DNA of 64,000 nucleotides from Solimonas flava DSM 18980 (GCF_000426685.1 NZ_AUFV01000009.1:62001-126000), one strand, 5' to 3'; shown: positions 29,972 through 39,877, counted from the first letter of the stretch. Numbers and translations are program-made. The notes: generated from the sequence alone by a model not told the origin.

Positions 29972-31422
29972 GCTTCACGTCCGAACTCTTCACGGCGCTG
30001 TCACCGATCCTGGCGCTGTCGGCGACGATCGTCGCCGTGATGCTGGCGATCGCCTTCCGTCGCCGCCATACCGCCAACGCGACGCTGGCCGTGATCGGCC
30101 TGAACCTCGCGCTGGCCGCCTGCGTGGCGCTGATCTGGACCGCGCATCCGGCGACGATCGTCACGCCGCTGTTCGTCGTCGATGGTTATGCGCAGTTCTA
30201 CATGGCGCTGATCCTGGTCGCGACGCTGGCGACCGCGACGCTGTCGCACGCGTATCTGGAGAACGCCAGCGGCGAGCGCGAGGAAATGTATCTGCTGCTG
30301 ACCTTGTCGGCGCTCGGCGCGCTGACGCTGGCCTGCGCGCAGCATTTCGCCTCGCTGTTCATCGGTCTCGAACTGCTCAGCGTGCCGCTGTACGCGATGA
30401 TCGCCTACCCGGTGAAGGGCCACCGCCCGCTCGAGGGCGGCCTTAAGTACCTGGTGCTGTCGGCAGTCGCCTCGGCCTTCCTGCTGTTCGGCATCGCGCT
30501 GATGTACTCGCAGGCCGGCAGCCTCGGCTTCTCCGAGGTCGGTGCCTACTTCGCGGCGGGCGGTACGCCGATCGCCCTGGTCGGCGGCGCGATGCTGCTG
30601 ATCGGCCTCGGCTTCAAGCTGTCGCTGGTGCCGTTCCATCTGTGGACGCCGGACGTCTACGAGGGCGCCCCGGCGCCGGTCGCCACGTATCTGGCGACCG
30701 TCTCGAAGGTCGCGGTGTTCGCGGTGCTGATGCGCTACTTCGTCGAGGCCGGCGGCTATTACCAGGCCTCGCTGGTGCAGGTGCTCGCCTGGCTGGCCTT
30801 CGCGTCGATGCTGGTCGGCAACCTGCTCGCGGTGCGCCAGAACAACGTCAAGCGCATGCTCGCGTACTCGTCGGTCGCGCACTTCGGCTACTGCATGGTC
30901 GCGCTGATCGCCGGCGGCCCGCTCGCCGTCGAAGCGGTCGGTGCCTACCTGCTGACCTACGTCGTGACCTCGATCGGTGCGTTCGGCGTCATCACGCTCA
31001 GCTCCAACGCCGGCGGCGAGCGCGACGCCGACGTCATCTACGACTACCGTGGCCTGTTCTGGCGCCGTCCGTACCTGGCCTCGATTCTCACCGCCATGCT
31101 GCTGTCGCTGGCCGGCATCCCGCTGACGGCCGGCTTCCTCGGCAAGTTCTACGTGATCACCGCCGGCGTCGACGCGCATCTGTGGTGGCTGCTCGGCGGT
31201 GTCGTCGTCGGCAGTGCGATCGGTCTCTACTACTACCTGCGCCTGATGGTCTCGCTGTTCCTGCTCGATCCGTCGAAGCATCGCTTCAGCGCCAAGCTCG
31301 ACTGGGCGCAGCGCTCGGGCGGCATCATGGTGCTGCTGGCGATGATCCTGATGCTGGTGCTTGGTCTGTATCCGCAGCCGTTCGTGCAGCTGCTGCGCAT
31401 CGCGACGCTGATGCCCGGCTGA
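29968..31422 (+). CDS. nuoN: NADH-quinone oxidoreductase subunit N (antiporter-like)
   Basis: 484 residues, last gene of the nuo operon. GLELLSVPLYAMIAY contains the glutamate of the proton path, and FKLSLVPFHLWTPDVYEGAPAPV the lysine motif. A strong terminator follows 27 bases after the stop, closing the 14.8-kb operon. Confidence 0.96.
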   Translation: MSFTSELFTALSPILALSATIVAVMLAIAFRRRHTANATLAVIGLNLALAACVALIWTAHPATIVTPLFVVDGYAQFYMALILVATLATATLSHAYLENASGEREEMYLLLTLSALGALTLACAQHFASLFIGLELLSVPLYAMIAYPVKGHRPLEGGLKYLVLSAVASAFLLFGIALMYSQAGSLGFSEVGAYFAAGGTPIALVGGAMLLIGLGFKLSLVPFHLWTPDVYEGAPAPVATYLATVSKVAVFAVLMRYFVEAGGYYQASLVQVLAWLAFASMLVGNLLAVRQNNVKRMLAYSSVAHFGYCMVALIAGGPLAVEAVGAYLLTYVVTSIGAFGVITLSSNAGGERDADVIYDYRGLFWRRPYLASILTAMLLSLAGIPLTAGFLGKFYVITAGVDAHLWWLLGGVVVGSAIGLYYYLRLMVSLFLLDPSKHRFSAKLDWAQRSGGIMVLLAMILMLVLGLYPQPFVQLLRIATLMPG

Positions 31423-31448
31423 AGCCGCGACGGCAACCGACCGGCAAG

Positions 31449-31477
31449 GCCGCGCCTGCGAAGGCGCGGCTTTTTTT
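31449..31477 (+). terminator. Rho-independent terminator of the nuo operon
   Basis: GCCGCGCC (31449-31456) pairs with GGCGCGGC (31463-31470), followed by seven T (31471-31477). Confidence 0.92.
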
Positions 31478-31582
31478 GTGCGCCATGCCGCCGACGTGGC
31501 CGGATGCGGCTGGCGAGCGCCCGCCATTTCGCATAACGTGTTCGCGACACGACAAGGGGGAGCCGGAATCACCGGCGGCGGC

Positions 31583-32434
31583 ATGCAGGCGTACGAGAGA
31601 CTGAAGGATCTGGCGCGGCTGGCTTCGCGCGAGGAATGGTACCGGCGCATCGTCACGCCGGAAATCGAGCAGCAGATTGCGCGCATGCCGAAGCCGGTCG
31701 GCAGCTTCGGCTACGACGCCTGGGGCTACAACGAGAATGCCGCCAAGCTCGGCCTCGGCATCGTCAAGCTGCTCTACGACAAGTACTTCCGCGTCACCGC
31801 GCACGGCCTCGAACATATCCCGCCGCGCGGGCGCGTGCTGGTGATCGCCAACCATTCCGGGCAGCTGCCGCTGGACGGCGTGCTGATCGGCGGGGCGATG
31901 GCGATGAATCCGCTCGGCCCGCGTGCGCCGCGCGCGATGGTCGAGCGCTTCTTTCCGACGGTGCCCTGGCTCGGCGGCATGCTGACCGGCCTCGGCGCCG
32001 TGATCGGCGACCCGCTCAACTGCATCAAGATGCTCGAGCAGGACGAGGCGATCATCGTCTTCCCGGAAGGCGTGCGCGGCTCCGGCAAGCTCTATCGTCA
32101 GCGCTATCAGCTGCAGCGCTTCGGCAACGGTTTCATGCATCTGGCGATGCAGACCGGCGCGCCGATCGTGCCGGTCGGCGTGGTCGGCTGCGAAGAGACC
32201 ATGCCCTCGCTCGCCAATCTCTCGCCGCTGGCCCGGCTGCTCGGCCTGCCCTATGTGCCGGTCGCGCCGCCGCTGCCGTTGCCGGCACGCGTCTACCTGA
32301 ACTTCGGCGAGCCGCTGCACTTCGACGCGGCGGCCTGCAGCGAGGAGGAGGTGACGGCGCGCGTCGAGACCGTCAAGGAGCGCATCCGCGCGCTGATCGA
32401 CCGGGGTCTGGCCGAACGCAGCAGCGTGTTTTGA
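31583..32434 (+). CDS. Lysophospholipid acyltransferase (PlsC-like)
   Basis: 283 residues from the ATG at 31583. The catalytic NHxxxxD motif is NHSGQLPLD and the second block is FPEGVRGSGK. A short N-terminal domain of about 60 residues precedes the acyltransferase fold. No ribosome site is convincing at this ATG, and an in-frame start back at 31478 cannot be excluded but would overlap the region just past the nuo terminator. Its partner is the SDR gene 17 bases downstream, a pairing also known from mycobacteria, so both may act on one lipid. Confidence 0.85.
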   Translation: MQAYERLKDLARLASREEWYRRIVTPEIEQQIARMPKPVGSFGYDAWGYNENAAKLGLGIVKLLYDKYFRVTAHGLEHIPPRGRVLVIANHSGQLPLDGVLIGGAMAMNPLGPRAPRAMVERFFPTVPWLGGMLTGLGAVIGDPLNCIKMLEQDEAIIVFPEGVRGSGKLYRQRYQLQRFGNGFMHLAMQTGAPIVPVGVVGCEETMPSLANLSPLARLLGLPYVPVAPPLPLPARVYLNFGEPLHFDAAACSEEEVTARVETVKERIRALIDRGLAERSSVF

Positions 32435-32451
32435 ACGGCGGCGCGCATCCC

Positions 32452-33402
32452 ATGAACGAAAAGAAGAAAACCGTCCTCGTCACCGGCGCCGCCGGCTCGC
32501 TGGCCAAGCGCGTCATCGCGCGGCTGCACGGGCGCTACCACGTGGTCGCCGTCGATTTCCGTCGCAAGGTGGAGACCGACGCCGATATCCCTTCGTACAA
32601 GGTCGAGATCCACAAGCGCGGCTTCGAGGATGTGTTCCGCCGGCACAAGATCGATGCCGTGCTGCATCTCGGCCGCATCTTCGCGCACGAAGGCGATCGT
32701 ACGCGCCGCTACAACGCCAACGTGCTCGGCGGCAAGAAGCTGTTCGAGCTGTGCCGCAAGTACGGCGTCGGTCAGGTCATCCTGCACTCGACCTACTTCG
32801 TCTACGGCGCCTCGGCCTTCAATCCGGCGCTGCTCGACGAGGATGCGCCGCTGAAGGCCAGCGAGGTGACGCAGGACCTCGTCGATTCGGTCGAGCTCGA
32901 GAATCTCGCGCAGATCTACCTGTGGAAGGCGCCGGAGCTGAACATCACGATCCTGCGTCCCTGCAACGTGCTCGGTCCCGGCGTCCGCAATACGATGTCG
33001 GTGCTGCTGTCGCGGCCGCTGGTGCCGGTGCTGGTCGGGTTCTCGCCGCTGATGCAGTTCCTGCACGTCGACGACATGGCCGATGCCATCGTCTGCGCGT
33101 TCGAACAGAACAAGCCGGGCATCTATAACGTCGCGCCGGACGACTACGTAACCTACCAGGTCGCCGTCGAGCAGTGCGGCTGCCGCAAGCTGCCGGTGCC
33201 GTCGATTCCTCCGCTGCTGCCGAAGATGATCAGCGGCGCGCTGAACTGGAATGCGTTCTTCCCGTCGTACCTGATCAACTACTTCAAGTATCCGGTGATC
33301 ATCGACGGACGCCTGTTCCGGCAGACCTTCGGCTGGAAGCCGAAGCGCAACCTCAACGACATCTTCAGCTATTACCGCAAGCACAAACTGCTGATGGCCT
33401 GA
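32452..33402 (+). CDS. NAD-dependent epimerase/dehydratase-like SDR protein lacking the usual catalytic pair
   Basis: 316 residues of the extended SDR fold. The nucleotide motif is TGAAGSLA (11-18), where the third glycine of TGxxGxxG is replaced by Ala. The STYFVYG strand (113-119) and ITILRPCNVLGPG (165-177) are normal, but where YxxxK should stand (around 140-150) the sequence reads QDLVDSVELE; the only Tyr-Lys pair nearby, Y156 and K159, has the wrong spacing. It may therefore bind a nucleotide without classical catalysis. Cotranscribed with the acyltransferase. Confidence 0.8.
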   Translation: MNEKKKTVLVTGAAGSLAKRVIARLHGRYHVVAVDFRRKVETDADIPSYKVEIHKRGFEDVFRRHKIDAVLHLGRIFAHEGDRTRRYNANVLGGKKLFELCRKYGVGQVILHSTYFVYGASAFNPALLDEDAPLKASEVTQDLVDSVELENLAQIYLWKAPELNITILRPCNVLGPGVRNTMSVLLSRPLVPVLVGFSPLMQFLHVDDMADAIVCAFEQNKPGIYNVAPDDYVTYQVAVEQCGCRKLPVPSIPPLLPKMISGALNWNAFFPSYLINYFKYPVIIDGRLFRQTFGWKPKRNLNDIFSYYRKHKLLMA

Positions 33403-33475
33403 GTCGCGCCCTAATCGCCAGCGGCTCGATAGCCCGTCTCAATCGCGCGGCTTGATAAAGATCATTTCGCTGGCG

Positions 33476-33508
33476 CGATGATGCACTCTAAACTCATTTG
33501 CATCATTC
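33476..33508. promoter_or_regulatory. Inverted repeat upstream of dps, candidate operator
   Basis: CGATGATGCA (33476-33485) and TGCATCATTC (33499-33508) are inverted copies with one mismatch, 13 bases apart, ending 17 bases before the dps ATG. TCTAAA between the arms could be a -10 element. The regulator cannot be named; it does not fit the OxyR half-site pattern. Confidence 0.45.
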
Positions 33509-33525
33509 GACAGGAGCCAAACGTC

Positions 33526-34026
33526 ATGGCCAAGCACAAAGCCAAGGAAGCCGGGTCTGCCAAGATCGACATCGGCATCGACAAGCAGCATCGCAAGGCG
33601 ATCGCTGAAGGGTTGTCGCGCCTGCTGGCCGACGAGTACACGCTGTACCTGAAGACGCACAACTTCCACTGGAACGTCACGGGGCCGATGTTCAACTCCC
33701 TGCACCTGATGTTCGAGACGCACTACACCGAGTCGGCGACCGCGGTCGATCTGGTCGCCGAACGCATTCGCGCGCTCGGCTTCCCGGCGCCGGGCACCTA
33801 CAAGCAGTACGCCGCGCTGTCCTCGATCGAGGAGACCGATGGTGTGCCGGAGGCGATGGACATGGTCCGCCTGCTGGTGAAAGGGCATGAGGCCTGCGCG
33901 AAGACCGCGCGCAGCGTGTTCCCGATCGCCGAGTCGGCGCAGGACGAGCCGACCTGCGATCTGCTGACGCAACGCCTGCAGCTGCACGAGAAGACCGCCT
34001 GGATGCTGCGCTCGCTGCTCGAGTGA
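33526..34026 (+). CDS. dps: Dps ferritin-like DNA-protection protein
   Basis: 166 residues. Stores iron and binds DNA under stress or starvation, forming a 12-mer. The ferroxidase-site residues are in [13 protein letters not shown] (His) and [26 protein letters not shown] (Asp, Glu). A short Lys-rich N-terminus ([13 protein letters not shown]) can contact DNA. The ATG at 33526 has AGGAG nine bases upstream; a longer frame from 33478 lacks support. Confidence 0.93.
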   Translation: MAKHKAKEAGSAKIDIGIDKQHRKAIAEGLSRLLADEYTLYLKTHNFHWNVTGPMFNSLHLMFETHYTESATAVDLVAERIRALGFPAPGTYKQYAALSSIEETDGVPEAMDMVRLLVKGHEACAKTARSVFPIAESAQDEPTCDLLTQRLQLHEKTAWMLRSLLE

Positions 34027-34041
34027 ATCTTCATGCGGGAC

Positions 34042-34063
34042 GGCCGGGCCTGCCCGCCCGGCC
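34042..34063. repeat. GC-rich hairpin after dps
   Basis: GGCCGGGC (34042-34049) pairs with GCCCGGCC (34056-34063) across a six-base loop. No T run follows, so it is at best a weak terminator. Confidence 0.35.
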
Positions 34064-34104
34064 GGCGGCGGGGCAGGCCGTTCTCGGCATCGGGGTGTCG
34101 GCCG

Positions 34105-34110
34105 TAAAAT
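34105..34110 (+). promoter_or_regulatory. Candidate -10 element of the OppF-like gene
   Basis: TAAAAT stands ten bases before the GTG at 34120, placing the expected transcript start only about three bases before the codon. No -35 or ribosome site is evident. Confidence 0.3.
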
Positions 34111-34119
34111 AGCGCGGTC

Positions 34120-35220
34120 GTGCGCTGCCGATGCGAGATCGGCCTGCCTGCCCAGAGTCGTGCCGCGGTGCGTCCTGCTCCCACTCCTGCGAATTCCGAA
34201 GTCGTGCCGCCCCTGCTCGCGGTTCGACAGTTGCGTGTCCACTACCGCGGCCGGCGCTGGCTGCCGTGGCAGCCGCCGAGCCTGCTGCGCGCGGTCGACG
34301 ATCTCAATTTCAATCTGCGCCGCGGCGAGACGCTGGGCGTGGTCGGCGAATCCGGTTCCGGCAAGTCGACGCTGGCCCGGGCTCTGGCCGGGCTCGAGCC
34401 GGTCACGGCCGGTTCGGCGCGCTTCGAAGGCCGCGAGCTCAAAGGGCTCGACAAGCGCGGCTGGAAGGAATTGCGCCGCGACATCCAGATGGTCTTCCAG
34501 GATCCGCTGGCCAGTCTCAATCCCAAATTCAAGGTCGGCCGCTGCATCGGCGAGCCGCTCAAGATCTTGCACCCGGAGTTGCCGGCCGACGAGCGTCGCC
34601 GCCGCGTGCTGGAGATGCTGGAGCAGGTCGGCCTGTCGGCGGACGACGCCGAGCGCTATCCGCGCGAGTTCTCCGGCGGGCAGTGCCAGCGCATCGCGAT
34701 CGCCCGCGCACTGATCGTGCGGCCGAAGCTGCTGATCTGCGACGAGGTGGTGTCGGCGCTCGACGTCTCGGTGCAGGCGCAGATCGTCAACCTGCTGCGC
34801 GATCTGCAGCGCCGATACCAGCTGGCGATCCTGTTCATTTCGCATGACCTGGGCGTCGTCCGTCACATCAGCGACCGCGTGCTGGTCATGTACTTCGGCA
34901 AGCTGATGGAGCAGGCCGAGCGCGACGCACTGTTCGCGACACCCCGGCATCCGTACACCCGGGCGCTGCTCGCCGCGATTCCCGGGCACGACGCATTCGC
35001 GGCTTTTCGCGCCCGCGACGGCGAGCTGCCGAGTCCGTACGCGCCGCCGGTCGGCTGCCTGTTCGTGTCGCGCTGCCCGATGGCCGACGAGCGTTGCACG
35101 CGTCAGCCGCCGCATTACCGGCGCTATCCGGACGGTGCCGTCGCGCTGTGCCATTACGCCAGCGAGTTCGGACGTGACGGCATCGTCGATTTCGAGGCGG
35201 CAGCGCTGGCACGCTCCTGA
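34120..35220 (+). CDS. Orphan OppF/DppF-type ABC transporter ATPase
   Basis: 366 residues if translation starts at GTG 34120; in-frame GTGs at 34168 and 34204 would give 350 or 338, closer to the family norm. Walker A is GESGSGKST, the signature FSGGQCQRIAIARAL, Walker B LLICDEVVSALD, and the oligopeptide-type C-terminal domain is present (RHPYTRALLAAIP, then the Cys-containing GCLFVSRCPMADERC). No OppD partner, permease or binding-protein gene is adjacent, so the transporter must be completed from elsewhere or the ATPase has another role. Confidence 0.85.
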   Translation: MRCRCEIGLPAQSRAAVRPAPTPANSEVVPPLLAVRQLRVHYRGRRWLPWQPPSLLRAVDDLNFNLRRGETLGVVGESGSGKSTLARALAGLEPVTAGSARFEGRELKGLDKRGWKELRRDIQMVFQDPLASLNPKFKVGRCIGEPLKILHPELPADERRRRVLEMLEQVGLSADDAERYPREFSGGQCQRIAIARALIVRPKLLICDEVVSALDVSVQAQIVNLLRDLQRRYQLAILFISHDLGVVRHISDRVLVMYFGKLMEQAERDALFATPRHPYTRALLAAIPGHDAFAAFRARDGELPSPYAPPVGCLFVSRCPMADERCTRQPPHYRRYPDGAVALCHYASEFGRDGIVDFEAAALARS

Positions 35221-35263
35221 AGCCGCTGCCATGATGGCGGCCCACGCAATCAGGAGCACGGCG

Positions 35264-36103
35264 ATGCGGATCCTCTGGGCCTGTGCCGCGGTCGGCGCAT
35301 TGGCGCTGAGCGGCTGCGACGACGGGCGGCTCGACCTGCAGCTGACCGACGCGCCCTACACCGACGCCAGCAGCGTGCTCGTGACGATCACCGGCGTCGA
35401 GCTCAAGTCCGTCGACAAGGGCTGGCAGCGCTTCGAGTTCGCCACGCCGCTGCGCGTCGATCTGCTGGCGCTCAACGGCGGCAAGACGCAATCGCTGCTG
35501 AGCAACGAAAGCGTGCCTTCCGGCGACTACGATGCGGTGCGCCTGTTGCTGCGTACGGCCGACGACAGCACCGCCGACGCCTACGTGCGCCTGCGGACCG
35601 GCGAGACCTTGCCGCTCTACGTCGCCGACGACAGCGACGATCGCCTGACGCTCGCGTCCGATTTCTCGGTCGACGATGTCGACAACACCGCACTGACGCT
35701 CGATGTCGATCTGCGCCGCGCGCTGCTCAAGCCGACCGATGCCAAGCCGGATGTGTATCGCCTGGTGTCGGCTCTGCGCCTGGTCGACAACAACAAGACC
35801 GGCACGCTCAGCGGCACGGTGTCGGCGCTGGGCTCCGGCTGCGTGCCGGCAGTCTATGTCTACGAGGGCGAGGTCACGCCCGACGACATCGGCGGCAGCG
35901 GCGCGCAGCCGCTGACCTCGGCGACGGTGACGACCAGCGGCGGCGGCAGCTTCACCGTCGCGTTCCTGCCCGACGGCCGCTATACCGCCGCGCTGACCTG
36001 CCAGGCCGACGAGGACGATCCGGCCCGCAACGACAGCGTCGACTTCTCGGATACGGTCCGTTTCGACATCGACCGGCGGCAGACGACGACGATCCGCTTC
36101 TGA
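35264..36103 (+). CDS. DUF4382-family lipoprotein
   Basis: 279 residues from the ATG at 35264, with AGGAG seven bases upstream. The signal peptide ends in the lipobox LSGC at about residue 20. The mature part opens LDLQLTDAPYTDASSVLVTITGVEL, the DUF4382 signature, and has a second beta-rich domain with a carboxypeptidase-regulatory-like strand pattern (SGTVSALGSG.. and GGGSFTVAFLPDGRYT) from about residue 185. Asp-rich throughout. Likely a lipid-anchored periplasmic or surface protein of unknown role. Confidence 0.85.
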   Translation: MRILWACAAVGALALSGCDDGRLDLQLTDAPYTDASSVLVTITGVELKSVDKGWQRFEFATPLRVDLLALNGGKTQSLLSNESVPSGDYDAVRLLLRTADDSTADAYVRLRTGETLPLYVADDSDDRLTLASDFSVDDVDNTALTLDVDLRRALLKPTDAKPDVYRLVSALRLVDNNKTGTLSGTVSALGSGCVPAVYVYEGEVTPDDIGGSGAQPLTSATVTTSGGGSFTVAFLPDGRYTAALTCQADEDDPARNDSVDFSDTVRFDIDRRQTTTIRF

Positions 36104-36125
36104 GCGCGCCGCCGCGCCGGAAAGG

Positions 36126-36157
36126 AAAAAGGCCGCGGCATGCGCCGCGGCCCTTTC
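36126..36157. terminator. Bidirectional terminator between convergent genes
   Basis: GGCCGCGGC (36131-36139) pairs with GCCGCGGCC (36144-36152), flanked by AAAAA on the left and CTTTCC on the right. It serves the DUF4382 gene and the acyl-CoA dehydrogenase gene. Confidence 0.85.
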
Positions 36158-36184
36158 CGTTCTCTCCTCCAGAGGCCCTCTGGA

Positions 36185-37393
<1,209 letters not shown>

Positions 37394-37512
37394 TACCGCT
37401 TCTCCGGAAGGCGTCGGGTGAGCCGTTATAAGGCGCTTGCGGATTTAGCGTCAATGCTGGCTATGCATTTATCGATGCAGTGGAAATTACAGTTACCATT
37501 TGGCTCGTATCT

Positions 37513-38364
37513 TCAGCGCTCCGGGATGCCGTCGGCCATCGCGGCGCGCGGCTTCGGCAGCCTGGCGAGGCGCAGTTCGTACATCACCGGCCAGCGCTTG
37601 CCGGTCACGTAGTAGCGGTCGTGTGCGGCGTCGTGGGCGATGCCGTTGAGGACGTTGTCGGTGGCGTCCCAGTCGGCGCCGCGTTCGAAGCGCTGCGACA
37701 GCGCCGACAGATCCAGCCACGCGAGCACGGCGCCGTCCGCGGGATCGATCACGGCGATGCGGCTCGACTGCCAGATGTTCGCGAAGATCAGGCCGTGCGC
37801 GTACTCGAGTTCATTGAGACGATCAATGGCGTGCGCGCCGTCGTGAACCTCGATCGTGCGGGCGACGCCGAAGTCGTCGCGGCGGCGGAAGAACAGGGTA
37901 GCGCTGCCGTCGCTCATGATGAGGTGCTCGTCGTCGTGCGTCAGACCCCAGCCTTCGCCTTCGTAGTGCAGCACGGCAAGCGGCTGCAGCTGGCGGTCGT
38001 AGACGACGGCCGTGCCCTCGCGCCAGCTGATCTGGTAGATGCGATCGCCCACGCAGGTCGCGCCTTCGGCGAAAAATGCCGGCGGCAAACGGTAGTGCCG
38101 CAGCGCTTCGCCGCTGTCGATGTCCTTCCGAATCAGCGCAGAAACGCCATAGAGGCCGACGCTTTCGATCATCGTGCCATCGCAGATCTCGAGCCCTTGC
38201 GTGAAGTCGGAACGCGCGTGCGGCAGCGTGCGCACGACGTCGTAACGCAATGACGCGAATGCCCTGAAACCCGCATCAGAGCTAGGTTTCAGGGCGATGA
38301 CGGAGGTGCTGAAAAACGCAGTCGTGACGATGCAGATTGCGGCGATGAAAGTGTGTCGGCGCAT
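37513..38364 (-). CDS. Glutaminyl-peptide cyclotransferase (plant/bacterial beta-propeller type), exported
   Basis: 283 residues with a Sec signal (MRRHTFIAAICIVTTAFFSTSVIA). Forms N-terminal pyroglutamate from Gln on peptides. The propeller motifs FTQGLEI, EGWGLTHD, INELEY-like (LNELEYAHGLIFANIW) and NVLNGIAHD are those of the Glu_cyclase_2 family. Its codon use is less extreme in GC than that of its neighbours. It diverges from the histone-like gene across an AT-rich 145-base gap. Confidence 0.87.
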   Translation of the reverse strand: MRRHTFIAAICIVTTAFFSTSVIALKPSSDAGFRAFASLRYDVVRTLPHARSDFTQGLEICDGTMIESVGLYGVSALIRKDIDSGEALRHYRLPPAFFAEGATCVGDRIYQISWREGTAVVYDRQLQPLAVLHYEGEGWGLTHDDEHLIMSDGSATLFFRRRDDFGVARTIEVHDGAHAIDRLNELEYAHGLIFANIWQSSRIAVIDPADGAVLAWLDLSALSQRFERGADWDATDNVLNGIAHDAAHDRYYVTGKRWPVMYELRLARLPKPRAAMADGIPER

Positions 38365-38509
38365 GATGACTTGAGTTCTGTCCTGATGAAGACATTGATT
38401 TGAAAACTTTTTATCAGTAAAAATTCACAACGTGGAAATACGCAAGCAAGCGATTCCCGAATCTGCGCGGAGATTTCCGCGAACCTTGTCTCTCGAGGAG
38501 GATGTCCAG
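38365..38509. other. AT-rich divergent promoter region
   Basis: This gap between the cyclotransferase and the histone-like gene holds the most AT-rich stretch of the neighbourhood (about 38396-38428, including TTGAAAAC and TTTTTATCAG). TTGAAA may be a -35, but no clear -10 follows at the right distance. Promoters for both genes are presumably here. Confidence 0.45.
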
Positions 38510-38728
38510 ATGGCGACTGCGAAGAAGGCTGCGAAGAAGGCGACGAAGAAGGCTGCGAAGAAGGCTCCGGCCAAGAAGGTGGCCAAGAAGGCGCCGGCCA
38601 AGAAGGTCGCGAAGAAGGCTGCCAAGAAGGTCGTGAAGAAGGCGGCCAAGAAGGTCGCGAAGAAGGCCGTGAAGAAGGTCGCGAAGAAGGCGGCCAAGAA
38701 GGCCACGAAGAAGGCGGCGAAGAAGTAA
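38510..38728 (+). CDS. Histone H1-like Lys/Ala-rich nucleoid protein
   Basis: 72 residues composed almost wholly of Lys and Ala with a few Val, Thr and Pro, in repeats of the type KKAAKK and KKVAKK and two copies of KKAPAKKVA. This resembles the C-terminal tail of eukaryotic H1 and bacterial AlgP/Hc1-like proteins, which bind DNA without a fixed fold. GAGGAG stands nine bases before the ATG at 38510. Repeat numbers in such genes vary between strains. A terminator follows after about 100 bases. Confidence 0.85.
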   Translation: MATAKKAAKKATKKAAKKAPAKKVAKKAPAKKVAKKAAKKVVKKAAKKVAKKAVKKVAKKAAKKATKKAAKK

Positions 38729-38826
38729 GCGGACTGTCTCCGCAAGGGCGGTTCTCCCAGGGAGTAAATGCCGCAAAGGCTGCCGCCCGGTTCCAAACGA
38801 AGTAGCACAGCGCTTCACTCTTACGC

Positions 38827-38864
38827 CGCGGCTATGCGAACGCTCGTCTAGCCGCGTTTTCTTC
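38827..38864 (+). terminator. Terminator after the histone-like gene
   Basis: CGCGGCTA (38827-38834) pairs with TAGCCGCG (38849-38856), then TTTTCTTC. The loop is 14 bases. Confidence 0.75.
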
Positions 38865-38917
38865 GGCGCGACGCGCGCCGTCCGTGTCCGTCCGCCATCA
38901 TCCCGCAGCGACGCCGC

Positions 38918-38923
38918 TACAAT
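38918..38923 (+). promoter_or_regulatory. Candidate -10 of the yicC-gmk transcript
   Basis: TACAAT lies 58 bases before the yicC start, just after the histone-gene terminator. No strong -35 is visible. Confidence 0.35.
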
Positions 38924-38980
38924 GCCGCGTCATCCGGTCCGCCCCGTCGGCGGCGGACAGCCATCGGGAGTTCACATCAC

Positions 38981-39847
38981 ATGATCCACAGCATGACGGG
39001 CTACGCCCGTGTCGAGGCCGCATTCCCCTGGGGGCGCCTCAGCTGGGAGCTGCGGTCCGTCAATCATCGCTACTTCGACGTGCAGTTCAAGCTGCCGGAG
39101 GAGTTCCGCGTGCTCGAGGGCGAGCTGCGCCAGGCGGCGGGCGCCAAGATTGCGCGCGGCAAGGTCGAATGCGGGATGCGCTACGTCCGCGAGGCGGCGG
39201 CTGCCGACCGCATCGAACTCGACCGCCCGCGCCTCGTGCAACTCAAGGACGCGCTCGATGCGCTCGCTGCGGAGCTGGGCGCTACCGCCGTGCCCGAGCC
39301 GATGCGTGTGCTCGCGTATCCGGGCGTCGTCAAGGAAGAGCAGTCCGATTTCACGCCGCTGCTTGCCGAGGCGCGCAAGCTGTTCGATGCCGCGCTGCGC
39401 GACTTCGCTGCGGCACGTGCGCGCGAAGGCGAGCGTCTGCAGCAGTTCATCGTCGAGCGCTGTGCGGCGATCGAAGCGCTGGTCGCCGACGTCCGCGCCC
39501 GCCATCCGCAGGTGCGTGACCAGTGGCTGGCGCGGCTCAAGGCGCGCTGCGCCGAGCTCGGCGTCGAGGTCGAGCCCCAGCGCCTCGCGCAGGAGCTGGC
39601 GCTGATGGCGCAGCGCCTGGACGTCGAAGAAGAGATGTCGCGTCTGCTGAGCCATCTGCAGGAAGTGCGCACCTCGCTGGCGCGCGGCGAATCGGTCGGC
39701 CGCCGGCTCGACTTCCTGATGCAGGAGCTCAACCGCGAGGCGAACACCTTGTCGTCGAAGTCGCAGGACGCGGAGATGACGCGCTGCGCGGTCGAGATGA
39801 AAGTCGCGATCGAGCAGATCCGCGAGCAGGTCCAGAACATTGAGTGA
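38981..39847 (+). CDS. yicC: YicC/YloC-family endoribonuclease
   Basis: 288 residues. Begins MIHSMTGYARVEA and contains LRSVNHRYFDVQFKLPEEF, both hallmarks; the C-terminal half is a coiled region ending RCAVEMKVAIEQIREQVQNIE. YicC proteins cleave RNA and promote decay of some small RNAs in E. coli. It precedes gmk by 30 bases, as in Pseudomonas. Confidence 0.93.
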   Translation: MIHSMTGYARVEAAFPWGRLSWELRSVNHRYFDVQFKLPEEFRVLEGELRQAAGAKIARGKVECGMRYVREAAAADRIELDRPRLVQLKDALDALAAELGATAVPEPMRVLAYPGVVKEEQSDFTPLLAEARKLFDAALRDFAAARAREGERLQQFIVERCAAIEALVADVRARHPQVRDQWLARLKARCAELGVEVEPQRLAQELALMAQRLDVEEEMSRLLSHLQEVRTSLARGESVGRRLDFLMQELNREANTLSSKSQDAEMTRCAVEMKVAIEQIREQVQNIE

Positions 39848-39877
39848 GCGGCGACCGGACGTGGGAGCGGGCAGCGC

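Noticed and set aside
26475-31686. Several 500-680-aa minus-strand frames
   Set aside because: They oppose nuoL, nuoM and nuoN and are biased to Gln/Arg/Asp as expected from reverse reading of hydrophobic membrane genes.
33478-33525. Longer N-terminus for Dps
   Set aside because: It starts inside the inverted repeat and has no ribosome site, whereas the ATG at 33526 has AGGAG upstream.
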